64,000 nt of DNA from Paenibacillus alkalitolerans (lineage in GTDB: Bacteria; Bacillota; Bacilli; Paenibacillales; YIM-B00363): the NCBI RefSeq assembly GCF_016482785.1, contig NZ_JAEMXM010000001.1:310001-374000 (forward strand), written 5' to 3'. Shown piece after piece: positions 35,173 to 44,595 of this stretch. Position 1 is the stretch's first letter; every line of letters begins with the position of its first letter. Below the pieces are notes generated by a model. It was not told the DNA's origin. It saw nothing but the letters and a program-made list of their open reading frames with translations, and did no database searches. The position numbers and the translations under genes are program-made.

Positions 35173-37047
35173 TCACGCTTGAATATTTTCGAACTGATTG
35201 AAAAACATCTCGTAATATCTTTTTCCTTCATGAATCAACTCTTCGTGGCTGCCCTTCTCCAACACCTTGCCCCGATCGATGACCATGATCGTGTCGGCGT
35301 CCCGGATCGTATTAAGGCGATGCGCGATAATAAAGCTGGTTCGGTTCTTCATAAGTTTTAACAAGGCTTCCTGGATATGCAGCTCGGTCCGTGTATCGAT
35401 GCTGCTCGTTGCTTCGTCCAGGATCAGGATCGAAGGCTGAGCCAGAATGACCCTTGCGATCGCCAGCAGCTGTCGTTGTCCATGGCTTAAATTCCCGCCG
35501 TTCTCGGACAAGACGGTACCATAACCGTTCGGGAGACGTCTGACGAACACGTCCGCGTTCGCCATCCTGGCCGCCGCGACGACCTCCTCGTCCGTTGCGT
35601 CCGGCTTTCCGTATTTTATATTTTCCTTGATGGTCCCGGAAAACAGATAAGTATCCTGCAATACAATCCCGAAGCTTTGCCGCAAACTGTCCCTCGTATA
35701 TTCCCTGATGTCTCTGCCGTCTATTAAAATTCGGCCACCCGTTACATCATAGAATCTTGTCAACAGGTTGACGATGGTCGTTTTTCCGGCGCCTGTCGGG
35801 CCCACCAAGGCGATGCTGCTCTCCTGCGGCGCTTCGAAGCTTACGTTCTGCAGAATCGGGACATCCGCCCGGTAACCGAAGCTGACATTTTCAAACACGA
35901 CGTGGCCTTTCGGCTGCTCCAGCCGGATCGCGCCGGGCGAATCGGAAGTCTCCTCTTGTTCATCCAGCAACTCGAACGCCCGTTCCGCGCCTGCCACGCC
36001 CGCCTGCAGCACATTATAGGTCTGTGCCAAATCGTTCAACGGCCTCACGAATTGCCGAGAATACCCGATAAAGCTTGCGATCACGCCGACGGTAATCGAA
36101 CCGTTCACGGCAAGCAGCCCACCGGTGAACGCAATGGCCGTAAACCCGATATTGTTAATAACGCTGAGCAGCGGCATCATGAACCCCGACCAAATTTGAG
36201 CTTTAGTCGAAACATTATAAAGCTTGGCGTTGACCTCCTCGAATTGCTCGATCGATTTCTGTTCATGATTGAAAGCTTTTACGATCTCCTGCCCGGTAAT
36301 CGTTTCCTCGATATGGCCGTTCAGCTTGCCGAGCTGCGCTTGCTGCTCCTTGAACATCACGCTCGTCCGCTTCGTGATCGTGCGGGTTAGGAAATATACG
36401 AGCGGTACTGTGATTATAGCGGCTAATGTCAATACCGGGCTAAGGGCCAGCATCATGAAGAGCGAACCGGCAATCGAAATGCTTCCGGCCATCAGCTGAA
36501 CGGTCGACTGGGAAATCGTATTGCTGACATTATCGATGTCGTTCGTCAGTCTGCTCATGACTTCGCCGTTGGGGCGGGAATCGAAGTATGAAAGCGGCAG
36601 CTTCTGCAGCTTCGCGAACAGCGACCCGCGAAGGTTCATGACAACGCGCTGCGACAATCCGGCCATCAGCCATCCCTGCAACAAACTGAATAAGCCGTTC
36701 CCGATGTAAGCCGCAGACAGCGCGATAATCATAATATAAAGCAGCTGCATGCGGCCCGATTCGATTGAATCGATTGCATGGCCGATCAGGAACGGTCCCG
36801 CTACGGTCAGCGCCGAATCGAGAATGACGAATGCCGCAACGACCGACAGCAGTTTTCGCTCCTTGCCAAAGTATTCCCACAGCCGCTTCATCGTCGCCGT
36901 GAAGTTTTTCGGCTTTGCGACAGGTCCTCGCCCGGGAAATCCGCCGCTGATGCCTCCGGGTCTGCCGGGCCCCGGTCCCGGTCCATGCAGCATAGGAACT
37001 TCCTGCCGTCCGGTCGCGGAGCGGCTTTGCTCAATTTGCCTGGACAT
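35173..37047 (-). CDS. ABC multidrug/lipid exporter half-transporter, YfiC/BmrD-like
   Basis: A 624-residue fused exporter: six transmembrane helices (about 60-340), then an ATPase with Walker A GPTGAGKTT, signature LSHGQRQ and Walker B ILILDEATSSID. The N-terminus is a Gly/Pro-rich extension (GPGPGPGRPGG). It overlaps the preceding exporter gene by 17 bp, so the two form a heterodimer. In LSHGQ the second Gly of the signature is His; in heterodimeric exporters one ATP site is often degenerate, though this substitution is also common in active subunits. Confidence 0.92.
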   Translation of the reverse strand: MSRQIEQSRSATGRQEVPMLHGPGPGPGRPGGISGGFPGRGPVAKPKNFTATMKRLWEYFGKERKLLSVVAAFVILDSALTVAGPFLIGHAIDSIESGRMQLLYIMIIALSAAYIGNGLFSLLQGWLMAGLSQRVVMNLRGSLFAKLQKLPLSYFDSRPNGEVMSRLTNDIDNVSNTISQSTVQLMAGSISIAGSLFMMLALSPVLTLAAIITVPLVYFLTRTITKRTSVMFKEQQAQLGKLNGHIEETITGQEIVKAFNHEQKSIEQFEEVNAKLYNVSTKAQIWSGFMMPLLSVINNIGFTAIAFTGGLLAVNGSITVGVIASFIGYSRQFVRPLNDLAQTYNVLQAGVAGAERAFELLDEQEETSDSPGAIRLEQPKGHVVFENVSFGYRADVPILQNVSFEAPQESSIALVGPTGAGKTTIVNLLTRFYDVTGGRILIDGRDIREYTRDSLRQSFGIVLQDTYLFSGTIKENIKYGKPDATDEEVVAAARMANADVFVRRLPNGYGTVLSENGGNLSHGQRQLLAIARVILAQPSILILDEATSSIDTRTELHIQEALLKLMKNRTSFIIAHRLNTIRDADTIMVIDRGKVLEKGSHEELIHEGKRYYEMFFNQFENIQA

Positions 37048-38785
37048 TCGCTTGCAGCTCCTTCCCGATCTGTGATTGGAAAATCTCCCGGTACACCTTG
37101 CATTCTTTCATCAACGCTTGATGAGTACCGATTCCGACCACTTCCCCTTGGTCCATCACGACGATTTTGTCGGCATCCATCACCGAGGTAATACGCTGAG
37201 CGATCATAATGCAGGTAAGATTCTTTGCATATGTCTTCAAAGCTTCTTTAATTCTTATCTCTGTAGCTGTATCCACCGCGCTGGTACAATCATCCAGAAT
37301 CAGGATGCGCGGTTTTCGAATCAATGCCCGCGCAATCGAGATGCGCTGCTTCTGTCCTCCGGAAAGATTTACGCCGCGTTGGCCCAGCCTGGATTGATAG
37401 CCCTCGGGCAATTGGGTAATGAAGCCGTGGGCTTCCGCCATCTTCGCCGCTTGTTTGACTTCTTCTTCGGTTGCTTGCTCGTCGCCCCAACGAATATTTT
37501 GCATAACGGTTCCCGAGAACAAGACGCTCTTTTGCGGTACGATCGCGATTCTCTTCCTCAGTACGGCGGGATCGATGTCTCTCACGTCCTTGCCGTCGAT
37601 CCGCACATGGCCGGCTGTCGCATCATAAAACCGTGGAATAAGCCCTACCAAGCTGCTCTTTCCCGAACCGGTGGAGCCGATGATGCCGACGGTTTCCCCC
37701 GGCAGACAAGTGAACGATACATTCTTCAGCACGGGAGGGCCGGACGTTCCGGCATACGCGAAATCGACGCCTTCGAAGTCGATTCGGCCAGACACAACGA
37801 CGTCATCACCTGACGACGGCTCTTTCCAAGTCATGGAATTTTCTTGCAAAAAAACTTCTCCGATCCGCGTCGTAGATGCCCTCGCTCTCACAAACATGTT
37901 GAACACCATGGAAATCGTCATCAAAGAAAACAAAATTTGCGTCATATAATTAACGAAGGCCACAATCTCGCCCACTTGATTTTTCCGCATCCATCCCGAA
38001 TCGATCCACGTTCCCCCGACCCAAATGATCGCAACGACGCCCAAATTAACCGTCAACATAATGGCGGGATTAAAGACGGCCATCGACCGCATGGCATGAA
38101 CCGACCTCTCTTTCTGCTCTTCATTCGTAAGGCGAAACTTATCCGTCTCGTAATCGAAACGGTTAAACGCTTTTACCACCCGGACACCCGACAAATATTC
38201 CCGAACGACGCTGTTTACTTTATCAAGCGACTGCTGCACCTTCATAAAGCGGGTAAAGCCGATTTTCATATTCAAAGCGACCAAAACCGCGATTATCGGC
38301 ACAACGACAGCAAATATTACGGATAATTCGGGATTTAACCGGACAGCCAGAATGAGCGCGCCGATTCCTAAGAGCGGCGCCTTCACGAAGATCCTCATAA
38401 GCCCGCCCGCAAAGGTTTGCACGACATTGATGTCGTTCGTCATGCGGGTAATGAGCGAGGCTCTCTCGAACTTGTCGATATTTTCAAACGAAAGCGACTG
38501 GATCTTGCGAAACAGGTCGGACCGCAGCTCCGTTCCGAACTTTTGCGATACGAGAACGGCGTTCACGTTGCGCAAGCTGGCGGCAACGGCGCCGAGCGCC
38601 GTGATTGAAAGCATGATGCCTCCCATTCGCATCACATAATGCAAATCGTTGTTTGCCACCCCATGATCGATAATCAATGCCAGTAATGTAGGCATCATCA
38701 AGTCGGCTGTCGCTTCGAGCGCCAAGAAAAAGAAGGCGATCAAGAATCCTTTCCAATATTTCCTAAAATATTTGCGGTAAGGCAT
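37031..38785 (-). CDS. ABC multidrug/lipid exporter half-transporter, YfiB/BmrC-like
   Basis: A 584-residue membrane-ATPase fusion. Walker A GSTGSGKSS, signature LSGGQKQR and Walker B ILILDDCTSAVD. The Asp in place of the catalytic Glu after Walker B (LDDCTSA) is the mark of a degenerate site in BmrC-like heterodimers. It starts 3 bp after the MarR gene, so the order marR-exporter-exporter is one operon. Confidence 0.92.
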   Translation of the reverse strand: MPYRKYFRKYWKGFLIAFFFLALEATADLMMPTLLALIIDHGVANNDLHYVMRMGGIMLSITALGAVAASLRNVNAVLVSQKFGTELRSDLFRKIQSLSFENIDKFERASLITRMTNDINVVQTFAGGLMRIFVKAPLLGIGALILAVRLNPELSVIFAVVVPIIAVLVALNMKIGFTRFMKVQQSLDKVNSVVREYLSGVRVVKAFNRFDYETDKFRLTNEEQKERSVHAMRSMAVFNPAIMLTVNLGVVAIIWVGGTWIDSGWMRKNQVGEIVAFVNYMTQILFSLMTISMVFNMFVRARASTTRIGEVFLQENSMTWKEPSSGDDVVVSGRIDFEGVDFAYAGTSGPPVLKNVSFTCLPGETVGIIGSTGSGKSSLVGLIPRFYDATAGHVRIDGKDVRDIDPAVLRKRIAIVPQKSVLFSGTVMQNIRWGDEQATEEEVKQAAKMAEAHGFITQLPEGYQSRLGQRGVNLSGGQKQRISIARALIRKPRILILDDCTSAVDTATEIRIKEALKTYAKNLTCIMIAQRITSVMDADKIVVMDQGEVVGIGTHQALMKECKVYREIFQSQIGKELQANVQAN

Positions 38786-38788
38786 AGA

Positions 38789-39223
38789 TTACGCATCTCC
38801 CTTTTTGGGCAAATGATCGGAAAGCTTTTTCATCAAACGTACAAACATTTCCCTTTCATCTTCGCCCAGGTGCCCGAAGGGCTCCGACAGCGCTTCCATC
38901 CAGGTGACTTCAGTCTTGCGGATCATTTCCGAACCGGTCTCCGTCAGGTTGATCACCTTGACACGGGCATCTTGAGCATCCGGTTTTCGGGCCACATACC
39001 CCGATTTCTCCAATCGGTCCAACATTTGCGACATCGTGCTGGGCCGAACATCCAGATGCTCCGCCAACTGCCCGATCGTCATTCCGCCCCTGCGATGCAG
39101 CTGACGCATCAACAACCATTGCACTCGCGTGATCGGCTGTTGGTTCTGGTCGAAAGCGGCAGAACGCAAATGCCGGTTGATTGCTTGAAAGTAAGCCAAA
39201 AACTGTTCCAATTCCGCTTTCAA
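38789..39223 (-). CDS. MarR-family repressor of the exporter operon
   Basis: A 144-residue winged-helix regulator with the MarR core (MTIGQLAEHLDVRPSTMSQMLDRLEKSGYVARKPDAQDARVKVINLT). First gene of the operon, 3 bp before the first exporter gene, so it probably represses its own promoter until a drug-like ligand binds. The intergenic region upstream contains a 40-bp segment that recurs at 47.3 kb. Confidence 0.92.
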   Translation of the reverse strand: MKAELEQFLAYFQAINRHLRSAAFDQNQQPITRVQWLLMRQLHRRGGMTIGQLAEHLDVRPSTMSQMLDRLEKSGYVARKPDAQDARVKVINLTETGSEMIRKTEVTWMEALSEPFGHLGEDEREMFVRLMKKLSDHLPKKGDA

Positions 39224-39256
39224 TCGCGATCCCTCCTCATACCCTCATAAATATAT

Positions 39257-39297
39257 TGTATAGCTAACCTAAATAAAATGGTACGGTCAATTGAGGA
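39257..39297. repeat. Dispersed repeat upstream of marR, copy 1
   Basis: TATAGCTAACCTAAATAAA and GGTCAATTGAGG are shared with 47339-47381 (two or three differences in about 41 bp). On the minus strand this copy should include the marR promoter; AGGTTAGCTATACAAT may contain the -10 box and a MarR site. Confidence 0.7.
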
Positions 39298-39376
39298 AAA
39301 TGGAACCGTCCGCGGACGATTCCTTTTCCAGCCTGATTTCCGCATCAAATGTTTTGTACCATGTTTGCCGAACAAC

Positions 39377-40732
39377 CTAATGCCCCCGCTGCGCCTCCAG
39401 CTCCACTCGCAGCTTCTCTACCCGCTCCTTGGATAAGTTGTACACCAAAGCGAGCAGCACGATCATAGCCAAGCTGCCGGTAGCCGGTACGATCGTAATC
39501 ACCTGCTTGATACGTTGCGCGACTTCCGCCGGCTGCTCGGCAAGCCCCTGTACGTAGCCGATGGCGCCCAACGCGAAGCCAGCCAGTCCGCCGGACAGCG
39601 CTTGACCCAGCTTGCGAGCGAAGGAGTACACCGAATAGACCGTACCCTCCTGCCGCTTGCCGGTGATATATTCGTGATAATCGATGATATCAGCCACTAG
39701 CGCCCACGTCAGCATCGTAATATACCCCAGCCCGATCAACGATAGGAATTGAAACGCCAAGTACACCCAAGGGTTGACGAGCGGCAGTGAAAAAAGCAGC
39801 AGGTTGCTGACGAACGTCAAGACGAGCGCGCCCGCAGCCACTTCCTTCTTCCCGAATCGGGCTACAAGCGGCTTCACCGTCGGAAGCAAAATAAACGTAA
39901 CCGGTACGATGATCAAGGTCATCCAGCTGAGCAGCTCGCCGTTCTTGAAATAGTCTTTGAACAAATACGGATTGAGCGATGCCATCAGGAAATTGACGGT
40001 CAGCATGATGATCGATACGATGATGAAGGCGATCAGCGACCGATTCCGCAGCATGCCGCGGACCGTATCTCCCCAGTCGACCTGGGGCGCTTCATCGTAG
40101 CCGGCAGTGATCCGTTCGGTCGTTAATTTATAGCAGCCATAATAGAAAATCACACTAAGCACCGCAAACAACACCGCCGCCGTTAAGAACCCTCCGGCCT
40201 GCGGTACGTTGTTCGCGTCAAAGATCAGCTTGGGCACGGTGAAGGCAATAACGATATTTGCAATAGCCGCGCCTAGCGTCCGATATGTGGAAAGGGAGGT
40301 CCGTTCTAGCGGATTGCTTGTGATCGCCGAAGCGAGCGAGCCGTACGGGATATTCACACAGGAATACAGCGTGCCGTACACCATGTAAGTAAGGTAGGCG
40401 TAGACCAGAGCCATTTGCTCTGACATCGATGGAAAATAGGTGAAGCACAGAACCCCGAGCACGGTAATCGGTACGGAGAACCGGATCAGATAAGGCCTGA
40501 ATTTGCCCTCTGGAGACGGCTTTCTACTATCGATGAACGCACCGATCGCCACGTCGCACAGCGCATCCCACAGCCGAACGACCAAGAACATGACCCCGAC
40601 GGCATGCGCGTTGATCCCCATAATGTCCGTATAAAACAACATCAGATACGTAGCCATATAGACGAAGAACAAATCGTTGGCCAAATCTCCGAACATGTAA
40701 CCGACTCTATCTCTATTGCCGAAAGGTCTCAT
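39377..40732 (-). CDS. GPH-family sugar symporter (MelB-like)
   Basis: A 451-residue, 12-helix glycoside-pentoside-hexuronide cation symporter. The N-terminal signature is GYMFGDLANDLFFVYMATYLMLFYTDIMG, followed by RLWDALCDVAIGAFIDSR. The conserved cytoplasmic motif with EYITGKRQEGTVYS is in the C-terminal half. It probably imports a disaccharide or uronide released by the nearby glycosidases. A piece of a second copy is found at 48425-48480. Confidence 0.92.
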   Translation of the reverse strand: MRPFGNRDRVGYMFGDLANDLFFVYMATYLMLFYTDIMGINAHAVGVMFLVVRLWDALCDVAIGAFIDSRKPSPEGKFRPYLIRFSVPITVLGVLCFTYFPSMSEQMALVYAYLTYMVYGTLYSCVNIPYGSLASAITSNPLERTSLSTYRTLGAAIANIVIAFTVPKLIFDANNVPQAGGFLTAAVLFAVLSVIFYYGCYKLTTERITAGYDEAPQVDWGDTVRGMLRNRSLIAFIIVSIIMLTVNFLMASLNPYLFKDYFKNGELLSWMTLIIVPVTFILLPTVKPLVARFGKKEVAAGALVLTFVSNLLLFSLPLVNPWVYLAFQFLSLIGLGYITMLTWALVADIIDYHEYITGKRQEGTVYSVYSFARKLGQALSGGLAGFALGAIGYVQGLAEQPAEVAQRIKQVITIVPATGSLAMIVLLALVYNLSKERVEKLRVELEAQRGH

Positions 40733-41013
40733 CGTGCTCCCCCACTAGTCGAATCGAACCGTTTGAACAGCTTCCGCACTCTAATCATTGTAAGTGAAAC
40801 GGCATGGATAAGGCAAAATTTAACTTTCGCCGCGCGGAAGCACGTTCGACTGGCTAAATGAGTTTCGTGGGGCTTTTTTCTAGTATCTCAAGCCCGGTGC
40901 CCGGGTGGGAGTGGTACTGTCATTCACTGTTCTTATCCGGTGCTACACGTGAAAAATATGAAAATTTAACACTAGTAATAACCGAGTATCACCAAGAGGA
41001 GGCTCTACATAAT

Positions 41014-41275
41014 ATGAAGAAAAGCTGCAAGTTTAGTAGCTAAGTTGGAGGGGAAGAAGCTATGCTAAAGATAGGGAACTATATTCATAGTCCTGCTCCG
41101 GACGGAGGGAACTCTCCCGATTTGAAAGCGACCGGGATTATATCCTCGGCAGATGGCGTGTTGTTCGACGGAGGCTCGGCTTACGCCGGCTGGATGGGAA
41201 GTGCGACCTCTCCGGCGACTGTGAATGTTGTCATTGATCTGTTGAAGGACTACCCCTTGGACCAGAAATTGAGAG
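41014..41275 (+). pseudogene. 5' fragment of a second agarase-like gene
   Basis: On the plus strand, AGAGGAGG followed by ATG 41014 reads MKKSCKFSS, then stops; a second frame continues VGGEEAMLKIGNYIHSPAPD through YAGWMGSATSPATVNVVIDL to DYPLDQ. This matches the start of the 829-residue glycosidase at 44596-47085 (MKKSFKFSR... LLKTGNYIYNRAPD), including the leader GAGGAGGCTC, but lacks the transmembrane anchor. The match ends right before the terminator of the opposite gene. A decayed duplicate in inverted orientation. Confidence 0.88.
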
Positions 41276-41279
41276 ACTC

Positions 41280-41324
41280 AAACAAGAGTCTTGCCCTAGG
41301 AATTATCGGGCAAGACTCTTGTTT
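41280..41324. terminator. Strong bidirectional hairpin
   Basis: AAACAAGAGTCTTGCCC (41280-41296) pairs without mismatch with GGGCAAGACTCTTGTTT (41308-41324). It sits 14 bp beyond the stop of the minus-strand SLH glycosidase, whose terminator it should be. Confidence 0.85.
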
Positions 41325-41337
41325 CTGCAGCACCTGC

Positions 41338-44300
41338 TCATTTTTTGCTGAAATCGTGATAGAATTTCGTTCGTTCCCGAAGCATCACTTTGTAAATGTC
41401 GTAGTTGGTCGCCATAATCCCTTTCAAGTAGTCCTTGTAAGGACGGTCCGAGACATTCACTAAGCCGGAATTATAGCGCTCCGACCAATCTCCGATTCCC
41501 GACCAATATCTTCCTGAACCGGCTTGATCCACATAATTGAACAAATGCGTTCCCACAACGAAGTCCAGGCTGGCTAAGCCCTCTACGTAATTCCGGTAAC
41601 GCAGTCCTCTCTCGGTCTGGTTAAAGGCCGCATTCGGCAGAAGCGGGTCCAACCCCTGCTCCTCCGTGCCATAGCCGAATTCACTGACCAGGATCGGTTT
41701 GCCGCCCGTCTTTTCGTATACATCCTTCAAAAGGTCGGTCTCGAGCTTGTAGGTATAATAGTTAATGCTAATGACATCGACGTATTTCCCTTCGACCTTT
41801 GACAGAATGGCCCGGATCTTCTCATTGTGGAAAGTCGTCGTGATCCAGCGGTCTCCAAGCAAAAGATGATTGGGATCGTATTTGTGGTAGAGCCGGGAAA
41901 CCGTCCCGAAGAATGTATCCAAATAGTAGTAGAAAAAATCGTCCATATCCTTCCAGGCCTGTGACGTTTCAAGGGGAAGCTCCGCTTCTTTCAAGTCTTC
42001 AAAGGATGTAAAACTTGTTCCCCAACTGCTGTTGAATGCGCCAATGTTTACATACTTATCCTTTAATCTTTGAACTAAACGTCCTTTGATGGCCGCCGAG
42101 CTTGCCTTCAGTTTCGGCACATGGGAATAAAATTTATGAAAATCGTATTCGTTGCCGATGAAATACCCGATCAGAAACGGATCGTTCTTGTACGGCGTGA
42201 GTGCTTTCTTGAACGCCAGATCGATCTTGGCCTCGGCATCCGGCGCAAAAATGTCGAAAATGTCAATTCCTCCGGAAGGATTGGCCCAGTCCATGCTTCC
42301 GAGCGGAAGCGTTCGCGTGTGAGGGAAATTGTTCTCAGATCCGTATTTTTCGGGTGAGTATCCTCCCGCACTGTTAAAGCCCCAATTCTTAAGCCGACCG
42401 ACCGCTTCCGAATACATAGAACTGTCTGTCGGAAATTCTCCCGTCTTCTTGTATTTATTCGCCAAATAGAATGAGAAACTGTCGTGTTTAGGCCCTATAA
42501 ACGCCGACTGATATGCCCCTTCATAAGGAGGAATCCATTCAAATTCCTCCTCCCGGCCCTTCACCATCGTATAGGTTTCATCGCTGGTGATGCCGTTTAC
42601 ACCCAAGCTGAAGAAGAGGTTGCCTTCCGGCGTTGTCATCACTTTCCGGCTGCCGAGCTGCCGAATCTTAAAAAAACCGGTTCCTCTCAACCCGTATTTG
42701 GCCGCACTGCCGGCCAGCCCGCCGTAACGGTCCCGTTCCTTAGGCGGATTCAGACTGCCGTAATAGGCAGCGTCTGCCGCAGCATCCGTTTTCAACTCCG
42801 AGTCGTGTTTCACTTTCGTCGAAAAATTCGCGGAAACCATCTGACCGAACTTGTCCACTTTTACGTCGCTGCTGGCGTTGATCGTATACTTGCGGATCGG
42901 ACTCAGCGCCATTCCGTCTTTGACGGCATACGTCTCCAGCACATTATAACCGGTGAGATGCAGCGGTTCCTTATACGGCTGGAATGCGGAGCCCTTGTTC
43001 AATCGATAATAAATTCGAGCCCCTGCCGATGCCGAGGACAGCTCGGTCTGGGACGATTCAGTGCTTCTTGTTGACTTGATATCTACGGAAGCGGCGCTTC
43101 GATTGAGGATCACCTTGGAAAGCTGCGGCGTCCAATTCTTGGCCGATCCGGGCAGCTCGATTTTTAAAAACCTCGTATTCGGCGGCAGCGACGAAGCTTC
43201 ATAAGCGTACTGCTGCCAATTGTTTGCCGGGTAGCCGACCGGATAAACTTTGGCCGGAACTTCCGTATAGTCATTTCCGTCTTCCGAGGCGAATAACCGG
43301 AATTTTTCAATAGCAACCCCGGTAAAAAAATAGCTGTAAACGATAAAGGAAGAAATATCGTAACCGGTTCGGTAAATGACTTCCCCCGTCTCCTCCGACG
43401 TTCGCGCCATCCGCCCGGAATCGCCGCCGAAGTAAGCAGGCTTGTCATCGGCGATATACATATTTGTGCGGCTCAATACCTGATCAAAGTTATCGAGCGG
43501 ATCGTTGAGTCCTGCTGGCTGAGCCTGTACCGGCCCATCAATCGCATACCGGTAGGTGGAAACCCGGCTGGCCGTCACTTTGTCCGAAGACGAATACACG
43601 GCGTAAGTCTTCAGCTGAACATCTTTCAGCATTGCAATCGGCGCTTGATAATGCTTGCGGGTGTGCGATGTTTTCGGATCGCTGCCGTCTGTTGTGTAAT
43701 ATATGGCAGCGCCTGATGTCGGAGTGCTCAAAATCACCATGCTGCCGTAAGGGACGACCCCCGAAGGAAAGCTGGAACTCACGCCGGGAGATCCTTGAAA
43801 GGACAGGGCAGGAATATCCTTCATCGCCAGAGCAAGCAGTGCCGCCATTTCCTCGCGTGTCATTGCATCCTTAGGCCGATACGACCATGCAGCGTTATCT
43901 TGTTTCACTTCCTTACCATACCACCCGTGGGCAATAACGCTGCTGGTCCCTTCCGCCGCCCAGGGGTCAGGCTCTGCGCTGAATTCGAGTACTGTGCCCG
44001 GAGACAGTCCGACTTTTTTGGCATATCGCCACACCATGGCGGCAGCCTCTTGGCGCAGGAGAAATTGATTCGGTGAAAAGGTCGAATCGGACGTACCGTT
44101 TGTAATGCCCGCTTGATTGGCAGCACGTATGTAATTTGCTGCCCAATGGTCTTGGATATCCGAAAACGGGACCGGGCTGCCGTTTTCTTCCAATTTAAAT
44201 GCAACCGATACAAATTTTGCAAACTGGGCACGAGTCAACGGCTGCCCCGGACCAAACAAACCTTCTTCTATTCCGTCGGCCACACCGAGTTCTTTTAACT

Positions 44301-44430
44301 GATGAATATAAGAAAAATATGAACTGGTACCCGATACATCTTCGAAATTTGCCGCAAATGAAGCATTTCCCATACCTGATAATGTGACGAAAACCAACGT
44401 GAACATGAGTAAAATTTTAATTCTTCTCAT
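41338..44430 (-). CDS. S-layer-anchored glycosidase, agarase-like (clan GH-A)
   Basis: A 1030-residue exported enzyme. Signal peptide 1-27; three SLH repeats (about 29-205), which bind secondary wall polymer; a chitobiase C-terminal-like domain (about 215-290); a discoidin-like domain (about 300-440); a second CHB_HEX-like domain (to about 520). The catalytic part (about 530-1015) opens with DRYGGLAGSAAKYGLRGTGF and MTTPEGNLFFSLGVNG, as in GH50-like agarases. The acid/base is probably the Glu of IGNEYD (near 758) and the nucleophile that of LVSEFGYG (near 915). It acts on the cell surface. The partner gene at 44596 has the same catalytic fold. Exact substrate unknown; agarase family assignment is from motif resemblance. 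Confidence 0.75.
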   Translation of the reverse strand: MRRIKILLMFTLVFVTLSGMGNASFAANFEDVSGTSSYFSYIHQLKELGVADGIEEGLFGPGQPLTRAQFAKFVSVAFKLEENGSPVPFSDIQDHWAANYIRAANQAGITNGTSDSTFSPNQFLLRQEAAAMVWRYAKKVGLSPGTVLEFSAEPDPWAAEGTSSVIAHGWYGKEVKQDNAAWSYRPKDAMTREEMAALLALAMKDIPALSFQGSPGVSSSFPSGVVPYGSMVILSTPTSGAAIYYTTDGSDPKTSHTRKHYQAPIAMLKDVQLKTYAVYSSSDKVTASRVSTYRYAIDGPVQAQPAGLNDPLDNFDQVLSRTNMYIADDKPAYFGGDSGRMARTSEETGEVIYRTGYDISSFIVYSYFFTGVAIEKFRLFASEDGNDYTEVPAKVYPVGYPANNWQQYAYEASSLPPNTRFLKIELPGSAKNWTPQLSKVILNRSAASVDIKSTRSTESSQTELSSASAGARIYYRLNKGSAFQPYKEPLHLTGYNVLETYAVKDGMALSPIRKYTINASSDVKVDKFGQMVSANFSTKVKHDSELKTDAAADAAYYGSLNPPKERDRYGGLAGSAAKYGLRGTGFFKIRQLGSRKVMTTPEGNLFFSLGVNGITSDETYTMVKGREEEFEWIPPYEGAYQSAFIGPKHDSFSFYLANKYKKTGEFPTDSSMYSEAVGRLKNWGFNSAGGYSPEKYGSENNFPHTRTLPLGSMDWANPSGGIDIFDIFAPDAEAKIDLAFKKALTPYKNDPFLIGYFIGNEYDFHKFYSHVPKLKASSAAIKGRLVQRLKDKYVNIGAFNSSWGTSFTSFEDLKEAELPLETSQAWKDMDDFFYYYLDTFFGTVSRLYHKYDPNHLLLGDRWITTTFHNEKIRAILSKVEGKYVDVISINYYTYKLETDLLKDVYEKTGGKPILVSEFGYGTEEQGLDPLLPNAAFNQTERGLRYRNYVEGLASLDFVVGTHLFNYVDQAGSGRYWSGIGDWSERYNSGLVNVSDRPYKDYLKGIMATNYDIYKVMLRERTKFYHDFSKK

Positions 44431-44595
44431 TTTGGCTCCTCTCTTTTTGAAATAAAAATCTCATTATATTAATCGAACCTTTCCAAAAATTTGAGAGGGG
44501 GACAAAAGGACCTTTAATATTCCGCGGGAATGTCTTCCGTAAATTCTTTCTCCAGGACTTTCTGCAACGACCGCCGCTCTATTTCCATTTTCGTT
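44431..44595. promoter_or_regulatory. Short intergenic region between the two glycosidases
   Basis: It carries the ribosome binding site of the SLH glycosidase (AGAGGAG) and possibly its promoter. Nothing else is recognised; a short minus-strand frame that ends here is an alternate frame of the upstream gene. Confidence 0.3.
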
